This document shows, piece after piece, positions 17,427 through 25,668 of a stretch of DNA of 64,000 bases. The translations under genes were made by a program, and so were the position numbers. How positions within the stretch are numbered: position 1 is the first letter of the stretch; each line of letters opens with the position of its first letter. Where the stretch lies: assembly GCA_937966095.1 (NCBI GenBank), contig CALCKF010000101.1, forward strand, positions 1 to 64,000, written 5' to 3'. This stretch comes from an uncultured Eubacterium sp. GTDB taxonomy: Bacteria; Bacillota; Clostridia; Peptostreptococcales; Anaerovoracaceae. Below the pieces are notes generated by a model that worked only from the letters and a program-made list of their open reading frames with translations, was not told where the DNA came from and searched no databases.

Positions 17427-19128
17427 ACGCTTCTCTCCTTTCTTCTGTATTAAGATATATACGTTCTACATTTTCGATATAGTCACTGCATGAGCTTATA
17501 ACTTCTTCCTGTATCTCTATTGATGCTTGCTGCGTAACGAATATATCCTGAGCGCCCTTTTTTATTGTATTGAGAGTTTCCTGCACTTCACTTTGCAGAA
17601 TCCCTGTAGTAGCAAACCCTTTTCTGTGGTTATTGATAAGATTTGCCAGTTCTCTGTACATCACCAGTTTAATGTAATTGGAATCATCAGACTCGTAGCC
17701 TTCCACATTTTCTATGCAGGTATTGATGGCATCGAGCAAATTCTCATAAGCTTCACGATCCGGCTCCCTTACGCTTGTGGCATTGATGACATACTGCGAG
17801 TAAAAATCGCCTATCATATCGTAGCTCCGTGCTACATTATAATATTTATAGCCTTTATCGCCTGTCTCTGTAATCGACTCAAAATACGGCGCAGCTTTCA
17901 ATATTCTTGTTCTGAAAGAGTCATCACCTCCGGAATACAGGTACAGGTAGGTACTCCCTGCCTTATACGCCAGCTGCTTATAGTCATCTTCAGTTTTATC
18001 GAATTTATCTTGATTCTGGTTATATTTTGTCGTAAATTGATTACTCTCCCGGTCTCCGAAACTTCCATTCTGTTCAAATGCGTCCAGTAGCTTTATGTAT
18101 GCTCTGACATCCCCTCCATATATATCGATAGCCTCAAGATACGTATTTACCTTTGTCTCATATGGAGTGGATTCCGATATATTTATTTTTTCCTCATAAT
18201 TTCTGCTGTTTTCAAAATGCATCAGCAACAGGGATAAGCCTCCGATCAGAGCAAGGCATATTGTCGCTGCGGCTGCTATAATGAAATTTTTTAATTTTTT
18301 CTTTTGACTGTTCCTGTATTCTTCTCCGATATGCTTATAATTGTTCAGATCATAGAGCAATTCATTACAATTGGAATATCTGTCATCCGGATCTATAGCT
18401 GTACATTTGTCAATTATGTACTCTATCCCTTCATGGATTTCAGGGTTCCACTGTCTGACAGGAAAGTATTCATAGTCATTTCCTCTTGGATCGACTCCTG
18501 TAAGCAAGTGGTGCATAGTCATGCCCAGTGCATATATATCTGATCTCGCGTCAGTCTGCCTGGAGCCATATTGCTCAGGCGGCGCATATCCCTTTGTTCC
18601 CAGAATAGTTGTATCCGCAAGATTTTTTTCTTTATATTCCCTTGCAATTCCGAAATCAATTATCTTTATATTGCCTTCCGGCTTGAGCATCACATTGGCC
18701 GGTTTCATATCCCTGTAAATTATCGGGGGACTTTGGGAATGCAGGTATGATAACGCATCACATATCTGCATCGCCCAATCTATTACAGACTCCTGTGGCT
18801 GTGTTCCATATTCCTTTAATATTTTATCCAGAGATTCACCTTCCACATAATCCATCACGATATACAAGGTCTCTCCGTTATCTATGATATCTACGATTCT
18901 CGGCAATGCAGGATGATCAAGCCGCTTCATCAAATTAGTTTCAGCTATCAGGCTATTTATTACGACTTCATCATTTCGGCCATTCCCTGTTTTTTTAACT
19001 TCTTTAACCGCCCACTGCTTATTCAGTCTTCTGTCCATAGCCAGGTAAACTATCGACATACCGCCTCTGCCAATTTCTTTTAAGACTTCATATTTATCAT
19101 CTATAATTGTGCCTATTTGTGTGGCCAT
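17410..19128 (-). CDS. PknB-type transmembrane Ser/Thr protein kinase, 572 aa
   Basis: A Hanks-type kinase domain (1-270) with glycine loop GRGGMSIVY, Lys in AVKEVKK, catalytic loop YRDMKPANVM (Tyr in place of the usual His of HRD), IDFGIA and GTKGYAPPEQYG. A transmembrane helix at ~287-307 (FIIAAAATICLALIGGL) leads to a ~260-residue extracellular helical region that looks TPR-like rather than PASTA. It is expected to phosphorylate threonines in the operon's FHA-interacting proteins. AGGGTGA at the end of the phosphatase gene fits the ATG at 19128; an in-frame GTG lies at 19137. Confidence 0.93.
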   Translation of the reverse strand: MATQIGTIIDDKYEVLKEIGRGGMSIVYLAMDRRLNKQWAVKEVKKTGNGRNDEVVINSLIAETNLMKRLDHPALPRIVDIIDNGETLYIVMDYVEGESLDKILKEYGTQPQESVIDWAMQICDALSYLHSQSPPIIYRDMKPANVMLKPEGNIKIIDFGIAREYKEKNLADTTILGTKGYAPPEQYGSRQTDARSDIYALGMTMHHLLTGVDPRGNDYEYFPVRQWNPEIHEGIEYIIDKCTAIDPDDRYSNCNELLYDLNNYKHIGEEYRNSQKKKLKNFIIAAAATICLALIGGLSLLLMHFENSRNYEEKINISESTPYETKVNTYLEAIDIYGGDVRAYIKLLDAFEQNGSFGDRESNQFTTKYNQNQDKFDKTEDDYKQLAYKAGSTYLYLYSGGDDSFRTRILKAAPYFESITETGDKGYKYYNVARSYDMIGDFYSQYVINATSVREPDREAYENLLDAINTCIENVEGYESDDSNYIKLVMYRELANLINNHRKGFATTGILQSEVQETLNTIKKGAQDIFVTQQASIEIQEEVISSCSDYIENVERIYLNTEERREAYDPGI

Positions 19129-19138
19129 TATTTTCACC

Positions 19139-19906
19139 CTACATACACTTCAATACCACAGCAGTGATATTGTCCCGTTCATTTCTTGATTTTATGATTT
19201 CGATCAATTCATTTTCTCTTCTGTATATATCGGCAACATCGCCTAAAGTCCCCGGAGCCAGCGCATCATACATTTCTTTTTCATCGAGCAAATGTCTGAA
19301 TCCATCTGAACATAAAAGAAATACAGTGTTCTTGGCTATCGTGCCTAATTCAATCTGGGGCTCAACGTTTTTCGATGCGCCGACACACTGTAAAAGGACT
19401 CCTCTCCGTGGATCATTTTCTGCTTCCTCTCTAGTCAGCCTCCCCTGCTCAATCTCCCTTTGCATCAAAGAATGGTCTTTTGTAATCTGTCTTACGGTGT
19501 CCGTGATCTCATATATTCTGCTATCTCCTACATGTGCGAACATATATTTATCATCTATTATCAATATTCCGCTCACTGTAGTTCCAATGTTCTCATTTTT
19601 CATCCTGCCGAATTCTTTTATCAGATCGTTCTGCTCACGCAGAAGATGATTCCATTGACCTCCGAACTCCTGCAATGTAATGGAATCGTAATCTGCAGAC
19701 AGATCCTCATCAAACCACTTTATTAACCGTCTGATAACCGTGGCGCTTGCAAGCTCTCCTCGGGCCAACCCGCCCATTCCGTCACAAACCACAGCCATTG
19801 CTATGACTCTTCCATCGGGTGTTTCGGCTATTTTAAGACATGCACTGTCTTCATTTGTTGTTTTGACTATTCCTCTATCTGTTGCTACTGCTCCTACACA
19901 CTTCAT
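19139..19906 (-). CDS. PP2C-type Ser/Thr protein phosphatase (Stp/PrpC-like), 255 aa
   Basis: A metal-dependent PP2C phosphatase that reverses Hanks-kinase phosphorylation. Visible motifs are TDRGIVKTTNEDS (start of the fold), VVCDGMGGLARGE, ANVGDSR-type FAHVGDSRIY, TKDHSL, and the late metal-binding ERDNITAVV. Its length is that of stand-alone bacterial PP2C proteins and it has no membrane segment, so it is cytoplasmic. Its stop overlaps the kinase ribosome site, the usual coupled phosphatase-kinase pair. With the FHA protein upstream it makes a complete write-erase-read module for phosphothreonine. Confidence 0.93.
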   Translation of the reverse strand: MKCVGAVATDRGIVKTTNEDSACLKIAETPDGRVIAMAVVCDGMGGLARGELASATVIRRLIKWFDEDLSADYDSITLQEFGGQWNHLLREQNDLIKEFGRMKNENIGTTVSGILIIDDKYMFAHVGDSRIYEITDTVRQITKDHSLMQREIEQGRLTREEAENDPRRGVLLQCVGASKNVEPQIELGTIAKNTVFLLCSDGFRHLLDEKEMYDALAPGTLGDVADIYRRENELIEIIKSRNERDNITAVVLKCM

Positions 19907-19919
19907 GGTTGTCTTTCTT

Positions 19920-20933
19920 TCATTTACCTTTCTCTACATGGAATGTAAACCTTTCATTTGCCAGCATTATTGAATCCTCATCGTAGATTTTCATCCTGTT
20001 GCCTGCTTTTATTTCCTTCCCATTGACAAATGTTCCGTTTGTGGAATTATTATCTTTAATGTAAAATGTTTCTCCGTCTGTTATGATATCTGCATGTATC
20101 CTGCTCACTGCGTTATTGTTATTTACGAAACAGTCTACATAACTCCTTTCCTTGCCTATCCTGAACACGGGTTTATCTATTTCGATCCGTTCCTGTGTAC
20201 TCAATCTGATGAGGTGGGCTCTCACATTATTTTCATTAAAGGGGGATTCATTATATGGATTATCTTTATCCAACAGAGAGGTCCCTGATAGTATCGAGGT
20301 TTTCCCCTCTTCCTCCAGCATCGTAGTTTTCCAGTTTTCGTTTTCAATATTATAATTATTTTTCTGGTTCCCATGACTTTCATTGCTCAATTCCGGTTCT
20401 ATTCTCAACAGGCATTTTTCAAATTCATCTGAAGAATATGACCGTTGAGAATTTATAAAATCAGATATTACATTTATAAAATATCTGTTTTCCTCTCTAA
20501 ATAGATTTACCACTGAAAGCATATATGCAAAAAAAGCAAAAATATCATTATGCTTATAATTTCCATATATTGGCTGGTATATGAAAGCAAGTCTCTTAGT
20601 TGCTTCATTAAAAAAAACAAAATTATGATCCAGCGTCAATTTATTGATATCAAAATTTTCTGCGCTTAACTTTTTTGTTACATATACTGTCTGCATAAGC
20701 AAATCAAGGAATCGTTTTCTACTCATCTGCTGACCTATATATTGAGCCAACGTAACATGTCCTGAAACAATATATAAAAGGTTTCTTTTATTTGTTAAAG
20801 TTGGGATAATTAACCCATCGGCAGAACATCCTGTCAATATGTGAAGCTCATTTTTATCTATAATCTCCCCTCTCATCAATTTGACCTTCACTACTTTTTT
20901 ATATTCATTGTTAATAATTTTGAATTTAGCCAT
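19920..20933 (-). CDS. DUF6382-FHA protein at the head of the type VII operon, 337 aa
   Basis: The N-terminal ~180 residues have the DUF6382 pattern (LLYIVSGHVTLAQYIGQ, FVFFNEATKRLAFIYQPIYG), shared with the 307-aa protein at 11547. A linker of about 60 residues carries TTMLEE, TSIL and TSLL, three threonines with leucine at +3. The C-terminal FHA domain keeps FRIGKERSYVD, SRIHAD and NNSTNGTFVNG. It can therefore both bind phosphothreonine and offer candidate phosphothreonine sites, so the FHA proteins may chain together. GGATG lies before the ATG at 20933; an ATG three codons upstream (20942) is an alternative. It is the first gene after the terminator at 21079. Confidence 0.8.
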   Translation of the reverse strand: MAKFKIINNEYKKVVKVKLMRGEIIDKNELHILTGCSADGLIIPTLTNKRNLLYIVSGHVTLAQYIGQQMSRKRFLDLLMQTVYVTKKLSAENFDINKLTLDHNFVFFNEATKRLAFIYQPIYGNYKHNDIFAFFAYMLSVVNLFREENRYFINVISDFINSQRSYSSDEFEKCLLRIEPELSNESHGNQKNNYNIENENWKTTMLEEEGKTSILSGTSLLDKDNPYNESPFNENNVRAHLIRLSTQERIEIDKPVFRIGKERSYVDCFVNNNNAVSRIHADIITDGETFYIKDNNSTNGTFVNGKEIKAGNRMKIYDEDSIMLANERFTFHVEKGK

Positions 20934-21078
20934 ACAATACATCCATAAATTGATTTACAACTTACATATTACATATTTTTTACTTTTTTTTATTTTACTC
21001 TATCATTTTTACACTATGACACATATTGTATGAATCAGATCGTTTTTTGTAATTTTTAGTCAAACTATGTTCTAACTA

Positions 21079-21121
21079 AAAAACTCCAGACTGTATTTCC
21101 TTCTTCAGTCCGGAGTTTTTT
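21079..21121 (-). terminator. Rho-independent terminator after the GHKL histidine-box gene
   Basis: A ten-base stem, CTCCGGACTG paired with CAGTCTGGAG through one G-U pair, followed on the minus strand by six T. It lies 35 bases after the stop of the gene at 21156 and separates it from the type VII operon. On the plus strand the stem has an A-C mismatch, so the minus orientation is favoured. Confidence 0.8.
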
Positions 21122-21155
21122 GTTACTATGTTCAAATATTCCTTTTCAGTTTAAC

Positions 21156-22433
21156 CTATATCTCTATTTCCAATAAGGCGTTCTTGTTTTCTCTATTCCA
21201 CTTTATATTTCCTTTATTTATTTCAACTATATCTTTGATAAGTATATACATATCGCTTCTCTTTATGAGCAGGGCTTTAAGTTTTGATATTCTGAATTCA
21301 ATGGATATTTTCGTATGTATCGGTGAGCCAGCTGCTGACGTCTCTTTTTCACAAGTAATATTCTCGATTTTTGCTTTTCCTAATACAGTTCTGTATCTTG
21401 TTGAAATATCGGATATGTACCTGAAGATCTCATATTTTTCCCGGTCGGATAATTCTCCGCTCCTTATGCTTCTCCATGCCAGCTGCTTTTCTACGTTATT
21501 GTTTATGCGCTCACATATGTCAACCAGATGAGACCTGTATTCTTCATTTTTTACACTTCTGATTTCATTTTGAGAAGAAGTAAGTACAATGATATGATTA
21601 GCAATATCGTGCTTCAGTTCCCTGATATTTCTGCTGATATCAGCAACAGACCTGTAATACTCCCTCTGCAGTTCTGTTTCCATAATGATTATTCTCTCGT
21701 ATTGCTTTCTGCTCTTTGACATCATTAAAATTGCAGCACCGATACCTATCATAAGTATCACAAGAAATATAGCATACGATATCATAGACTCCATATTTAT
21801 TCTGTCATATTTTTCCTGTATCTCAGCTATAAACTCCGCATTCAGAACTGAAACGGTTATTTTAACTATATACGTAATAAAAGATACTCCTAATATGACT
21901 ATGCATATTTTATCCGGTATCTTTTTTATGAGCATGTCTACTTTTTTATTTACCGCATAAGTTATAACCAGTACGAGTAACAGCTGGATCCAGTTCTCCA
22001 GTATTATAGGATATTGATCAAGAGATTCAATATTATATATCGATCCCTGTATCTGTTCCGGTTCAAACAGCAGATGCATCAGATTCATTATAATAAGTCC
22101 ATATGTCAGGGTCGTCAATACATCATAATACAGGAATATCTTAATAAAATTTCTAGGAAGAAATCCTTCTGCATATATACCTATCACAGTAATAGTAACG
22201 AATGTATATATCATATGACAGATATTGTAAATAAGTATATCTGATTTGGCCTGAGATACTATTGCTATTGTTCCCAGATGATATTCGAGAGTCAGGAACA
22301 ATACCGTATATATAAAAACTATTACAGCACATTGCCTGCGTTTTTCATTTACTTTATAAAGTTTCATTATCAGGAATTCCTGAAATACAGTATAAACTGT
22401 GATATAAGTAAAAAAACAAAGAACTGTTGCCAT
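21156..22433 (-). CDS. AgrC-like sensor with histidine box but degenerate ATPase domain, 425 aa
   Basis: Six or so transmembrane helices fill residues 1-240, as in peptide-sensing AgrC-type kinases. A coiled coil leads to a histidine box at ~271 (RELKHDIANHIIVL, the H-D-x-x-N-H pattern). The region where the GHKL ATPase should lie is short and lacks the N-box (NALDNAIEA type) and the G-x-G lid; only a final IVEINKGNIKW stretch resembles the end of the domain. It should accept a phosphoryl group but probably cannot bind ATP itself. Divergent from the LytTR regulator gene; AAGGAGCAG ribosome site. See the complementary gene at 23300. Confidence 0.75.
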   Translation of the reverse strand: MATVLCFFTYITVYTVFQEFLIMKLYKVNEKRRQCAVIVFIYTVLFLTLEYHLGTIAIVSQAKSDILIYNICHMIYTFVTITVIGIYAEGFLPRNFIKIFLYYDVLTTLTYGLIIMNLMHLLFEPEQIQGSIYNIESLDQYPIILENWIQLLLVLVITYAVNKKVDMLIKKIPDKICIVILGVSFITYIVKITVSVLNAEFIAEIQEKYDRINMESMISYAIFLVILMIGIGAAILMMSKSRKQYERIIIMETELQREYYRSVADISRNIRELKHDIANHIIVLTSSQNEIRSVKNEEYRSHLVDICERINNNVEKQLAWRSIRSGELSDREKYEIFRYISDISTRYRTVLGKAKIENITCEKETSAAGSPIHTKISIEFRISKLKALLIKRSDMYILIKDIVEINKGNIKWNRENKNALLEIEI

Positions 22434-22550
22434 TTTCTGCTCCTTCTACAATAAATATTCTGTATGATACAAATTTCTGTTGTCTTTTTTAGTCTATATA
22501 TGTAATAATAAAATTAAATAATATCTTTTATATATTAAGGAGAATTACCT

Positions 22551-23291
22551 GTGAGAATCGCAATCTGTGATGACAATATCGACGTATCAAAAAATCTTTA
22601 CAAAATGCTTCTGGAAATCGAAATTTTACATATCAGCAAAATAGATATTTTTATAAATGCGGATGCATTGATTTTCAAATCCGGTGAGACACCTTATGAT
22701 ATCGTTTTCATGGATATAAGACTAAATGATCGTTCAGGTATCGATGTGTCAAAAAACATACTCGATATATCTCCTTTGACTGATATTATATTCATTTCAG
22801 GATATGATGATTATTACCTTGATGTTTATGAAGTCGATCATATCTACTTTCTGCGTAAACCTATAGATTTTGAAAAGCTGTCTGATGCTATCAGAATATC
22901 TCAAACCAAACGCACCTGCCACAATGAAAAAATATTTACACTAAATGATAAGCATGGGGTTATGCGTATACCTATGGAAAACATAATGTTTTTTGAAAAA
23001 AACCTTCGTATCATTGAAATTCACATGAACACATCATATGAATTTCAAAAATCAAAATACGATGCTGATTTTGACGAATATCAATACAGCTTTTACGGTA
23101 AATTCTCTGACATCATACCTTATCTAAGCACCGCATTCCATCAATGTCATAACAGTTTTATCGTAAATTTTAATTATGTTTCTGAAATAACCGGAAAATC
23201 TTTTATTTTAAAAAACAAAAGAGTAATACCCATAAGCAAAAAATTTCTACAAGAGATAAAGGCATCATTTTTTAAATATATAGAATTATGA
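22551..23291 (+). CDS. LytTR-family response regulator (AgrA/VirR type), 246 aa
   Basis: A receiver domain (1-125) with the acidic pair in CDDNID, phospho-acceptor Asp in IVFMDIRLND, and Lys in FLRKPIDF, followed by a LytTR DNA-binding domain (~140-245; FFEKNLRIIEIH, HQCHNSFIVNF, ISKKFLQEIK). Such regulators bind direct repeats upstream of quorum-regulated genes. It starts with GTG after AAGGAG. It is divergent from one partial kinase gene and convergent, with an 8-base gap, with the other, so the three form one regulatory unit. No peptide-precursor gene (AgrD-like) or AgrB is visible nearby. Confidence 0.9.
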   Translation: MRIAICDDNIDVSKNLYKMLLEIEILHISKIDIFINADALIFKSGETPYDIVFMDIRLNDRSGIDVSKNILDISPLTDIIFISGYDDYYLDVYEVDHIYFLRKPIDFEKLSDAIRISQTKRTCHNEKIFTLNDKHGVMRIPMENIMFFEKNLRIIEIHMNTSYEFQKSKYDADFDEYQYSFYGKFSDIIPYLSTAFHQCHNSFIVNFNYVSEITGKSFILKNKRVIPISKKFLQEIKASFFKYIEL

Positions 23292-23299
23292 TTTCCAAG

Positions 23300-24019
23300 T
23301 TATCCGGCTGACCTTTTCATGGTAATATATATGGATACTTCAAAAGAATCTCTTTTATCAGATATATCTACTTCCCCGTTATATCTGTATGCGATCATAC
23401 GGATTATGTTTATTCCATGCCCATGATTTTCCTTGTCAGATTTTGTTGTATTGAAATCCTTATCAGTAATTACCAGATCATTTTTTGAATTTGTCACTTT
23501 TATTATCCATACATTTTTTTTACATGCACTTATGACATTTATGTACCTCTTCGTTTTCACTTTATCTGTTAATATCGCGGCTTCTATTGCATTATCCAGT
23601 ACATTACCCATTATTGACACAGAATCGATTTCTTTCACCTGGTTTTCTGAAGGTATAAATGATATGTTATCAATAAATTCTATATCGTTTTCAATACAAA
23701 CATGTTTTTTCTCAAAGATAAGCACACCTAACGCTGTATCTGCACCGTTTATCGATACCAGCAAACTGTCGCATTTTTCTATACAGCTTTCTTCTCTTCC
23801 TATTTGCGCAGACTCTATACTTTGCCTGACTTCTGCTGTCAATTCAAGTGCTTTTTCGCATATTTCCACAGTATTGTCCATATATTTGTTCTGTTTCTGC
23901 CACTCATCGATCATATGTTGTGTATTCGATTTGTTTTTATCGGTAGCTTTCTTGAGAACAACCAGTAATGCGATACAGAATAATATCAATAAAATTACAA
24001 TAAATAAATATAATTCCAA
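23300..24019 (-). CDS. Short membrane GHKL ATPase lacking the phospho-acceptor histidine, 239 aa
   Basis: One N-terminal transmembrane helix (LFIVILLILFCIALLVVL), then a helical segment where the histidine box would be but with no H-D-x-x-N pattern, then an intact GHKL ATPase: N-box MGNVLDNAIEA and G-box NHGHGINIIRMIAYRYNGEV. It starts with TTG after AAGGATAG. Alone it cannot autophosphorylate in the usual way. Beside a sensor with the histidine but no ATPase, trans-phosphorylation is the attractive reading; a phosphatase or antagonist role is the alternative. Confidence 0.75.
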   Translation of the reverse strand: MELYLFIVILLILFCIALLVVLKKATDKNKSNTQHMIDEWQKQNKYMDNTVEICEKALELTAEVRQSIESAQIGREESCIEKCDSLLVSINGADTALGVLIFEKKHVCIENDIEFIDNISFIPSENQVKEIDSVSIMGNVLDNAIEAAILTDKVKTKRYINVISACKKNVWIIKVTNSKNDLVITDKDFNTTKSDKENHGHGINIIRMIAYRYNGEVDISDKRDSFEVSIYITMKRSAG

Positions 24020-24121
24020 TTTTACTATCCTTTTACAAAATAATATAACTATGACTTATTTATTGGAGACGAAGTAAATGCCCGGCATTTTGTTCTAATA
24101 CGTGTCTCTATAATGAAGTAA

Positions 24122-24154
24122 AGGGGCGGAACTTTTTAAAGCAGTTCCTCCCCT
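24122..24154 (-). terminator. Hairpin terminator of the polysaccharide operon
   Basis: An 11-base stem with one mismatch (AGGGGAGGAAC / GTTCCGCCCCT on the minus strand) and an 11-base A/T loop, 16 bases after the LCP stop. It is followed by a short T-rich run (TTTACTTC). It marks the 3' end of the 18-kb minus-strand operon. Confidence 0.65.
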
Positions 24155-24169
24155 GTTGATATTTTCCTA

Positions 24170-25654
24170 TTAATTATCCCCTGATGTAACTGAATCTATT
24201 TTCTCCTGTGCTGCTTTCACCGAAGCCTCATCCGGTATCACCACATAAAGCTGTCTGCTTCCCATGCTGTACGTGGATGAATATGTACCCTTTCCGTTTA
24301 TCGATATAGTTTCTATAGTCCATCCGCCAAGATCCTCAAGCTGCATCTTCACCAGAGAAGCAATGTCACTTTCACTCATATTGGTCTGCATCTCATCGCC
24401 CACAGTATTGAGTATCTTGGTATATCCTGTAAGTATAGCCGTGCTCCCTGTAATCTTCTGTAGTATGGCTTCAAGCACTCTCTGCTGGTTCTTTATTCGC
24501 TCCTGATCTCCTTCTTCAAAGGATTTTCTCTCTCTTGCAAAAGCCAGAGCAGAAGCTCCGTCCAGATGGTTCTCACCTTCGACGAAACTGTATCCCCTGT
24601 TCTGACGCCCATGAGTCTCGAAAGCATATTCCGAGGTCACATCTATTCCTCCTATGGCGTCTACTATGTCCTCTACAGACGTGAAGTTGACCCTGATATA
24701 ATAATTGATGTCGATACCGAGCCAGTCCTCCACAGTCTCCACAGTCTCTCCTATGCCGTATATTCCCGAATGGGTCAGCTTGTCCATTGCTCCGTATGAA
24801 TGAAGCATCACATAAGTATCTCTAGGTATCGATGTGAGCAGGATCTTTTTATCTACGGGATCCACCGTCATTATCATATTAACGTCGCTCCTGGACACCT
24901 TGCTGATTCCTCCGAATGTATCTATCCCGCTTATATACACATTGAACGGATCACTGGTGATGCCGATACGCTTGGCAACGTCTTTAGTATCTATCTCAAC
25001 AGTAACGGTATAAACTATTCTGGTTCTGTCTTCAAAGTCTTCAAGATCCTCGCATATAATCTCATAATTATTACTGCTGAGGAAGATAAGTTCATCATGC
25101 TCTTTATCTTTATCATCAATGAGAACAGTCTTGAGCTGTATATAGCCTCCAGCCTCCTTATAGCTGACATCCGCTTCTTTTTTCAGCTTGTCCTGAGCCT
25201 TGTCATAGGCAGAAGAAGAACTGTCATGAATAAATATGGTTTTTCCTTTGATATCATCCAAATCCCTGTAGCTGCCGTCCTTAAGAGCCACAACATAATA
25301 ATCCTCATACTGCCTGTCCTCATCGCTCATGCGGCTGAATGCGGAATATGTAGTGAAGAGATAGTAACAGCCTATGGCAAGGACGATGATCATTACAATG
25401 GACAGAATAACACCGGCTTTACGCTGACGTGTCACTTCCTTGCGGCAGGAAAGAAGTTTGAAAATAAATATAAGTAATGCCACAAATACGATTATGATTA
25501 TTATATTGAATATTACCGGCAATACACCTACCAATATCAAAAGCGATAAAAATGTCACTTCCAATATTAGAAACAACAGGCCTGCTATCAGAAGTCCCGG
25601 AGAAGACGGGATGAAACAGACTTTACTTTTTGATTCTTTTCCATTATTCTTCAT
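24170..25654 (-). CDS. LytR-CpsA-Psr (LCP) family glycopolymer ligase, 494 aa
   Basis: LCP proteins move finished polysaccharide from undecaprenyl-pyrophosphate onto peptidoglycan. Three hydrophobic segments near the N-terminus (about 20-110) anchor it; the extracellular domain (~250-450) shows the LCP core IMTVDPVDKKILLTSIPRD, LTHSGIYG, VRVNFTSVEDIVDAIGG and ALAFARERKSFEEGD, including the conserved Asp and Arg residues for pyrophosphate binding. A ~150-residue insert precedes it. ATG 25654 follows AAGGTGG; the GTG at 25663 is inside that site. As the last gene of the operon it is the probable attachment enzyme for the polymer built by the genes upstream. Confidence 0.93.
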   Translation of the reverse strand: MKNNGKESKSKVCFIPSSPGLLIAGLLFLILEVTFLSLLILVGVLPVIFNIIIIIVFVALLIFIFKLLSCRKEVTRQRKAGVILSIVMIIVLAIGCYYLFTTYSAFSRMSDEDRQYEDYYVVALKDGSYRDLDDIKGKTIFIHDSSSSAYDKAQDKLKKEADVSYKEAGGYIQLKTVLIDDKDKEHDELIFLSSNNYEIICEDLEDFEDRTRIVYTVTVEIDTKDVAKRIGITSDPFNVYISGIDTFGGISKVSRSDVNMIMTVDPVDKKILLTSIPRDTYVMLHSYGAMDKLTHSGIYGIGETVETVEDWLGIDINYYIRVNFTSVEDIVDAIGGIDVTSEYAFETHGRQNRGYSFVEGENHLDGASALAFARERKSFEEGDQERIKNQQRVLEAILQKITGSTAILTGYTKILNTVGDEMQTNMSESDIASLVKMQLEDLGGWTIETISINGKGTYSSTYSMGSRQLYVVIPDEASVKAAQEKIDSVTSGDN

Positions 25655-25668
25655 AACATCCACCTTTG

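Noticed and set aside
20934..21078. A vegetative promoter for the type VII operon
   Set aside because: A TTGACT occurs, but no acceptable -10 lies at 16-18 bases; the A/T richness makes any call arbitrary.
24020..24169. A hidden AgrD-like peptide gene between the short GHKL gene and the LCP gene
   Set aside because: The only plus-strand ATG frame there stops after eight codons, and no amphipathic or Cys-containing pre-peptide is visible in either intergenic gap of the island.
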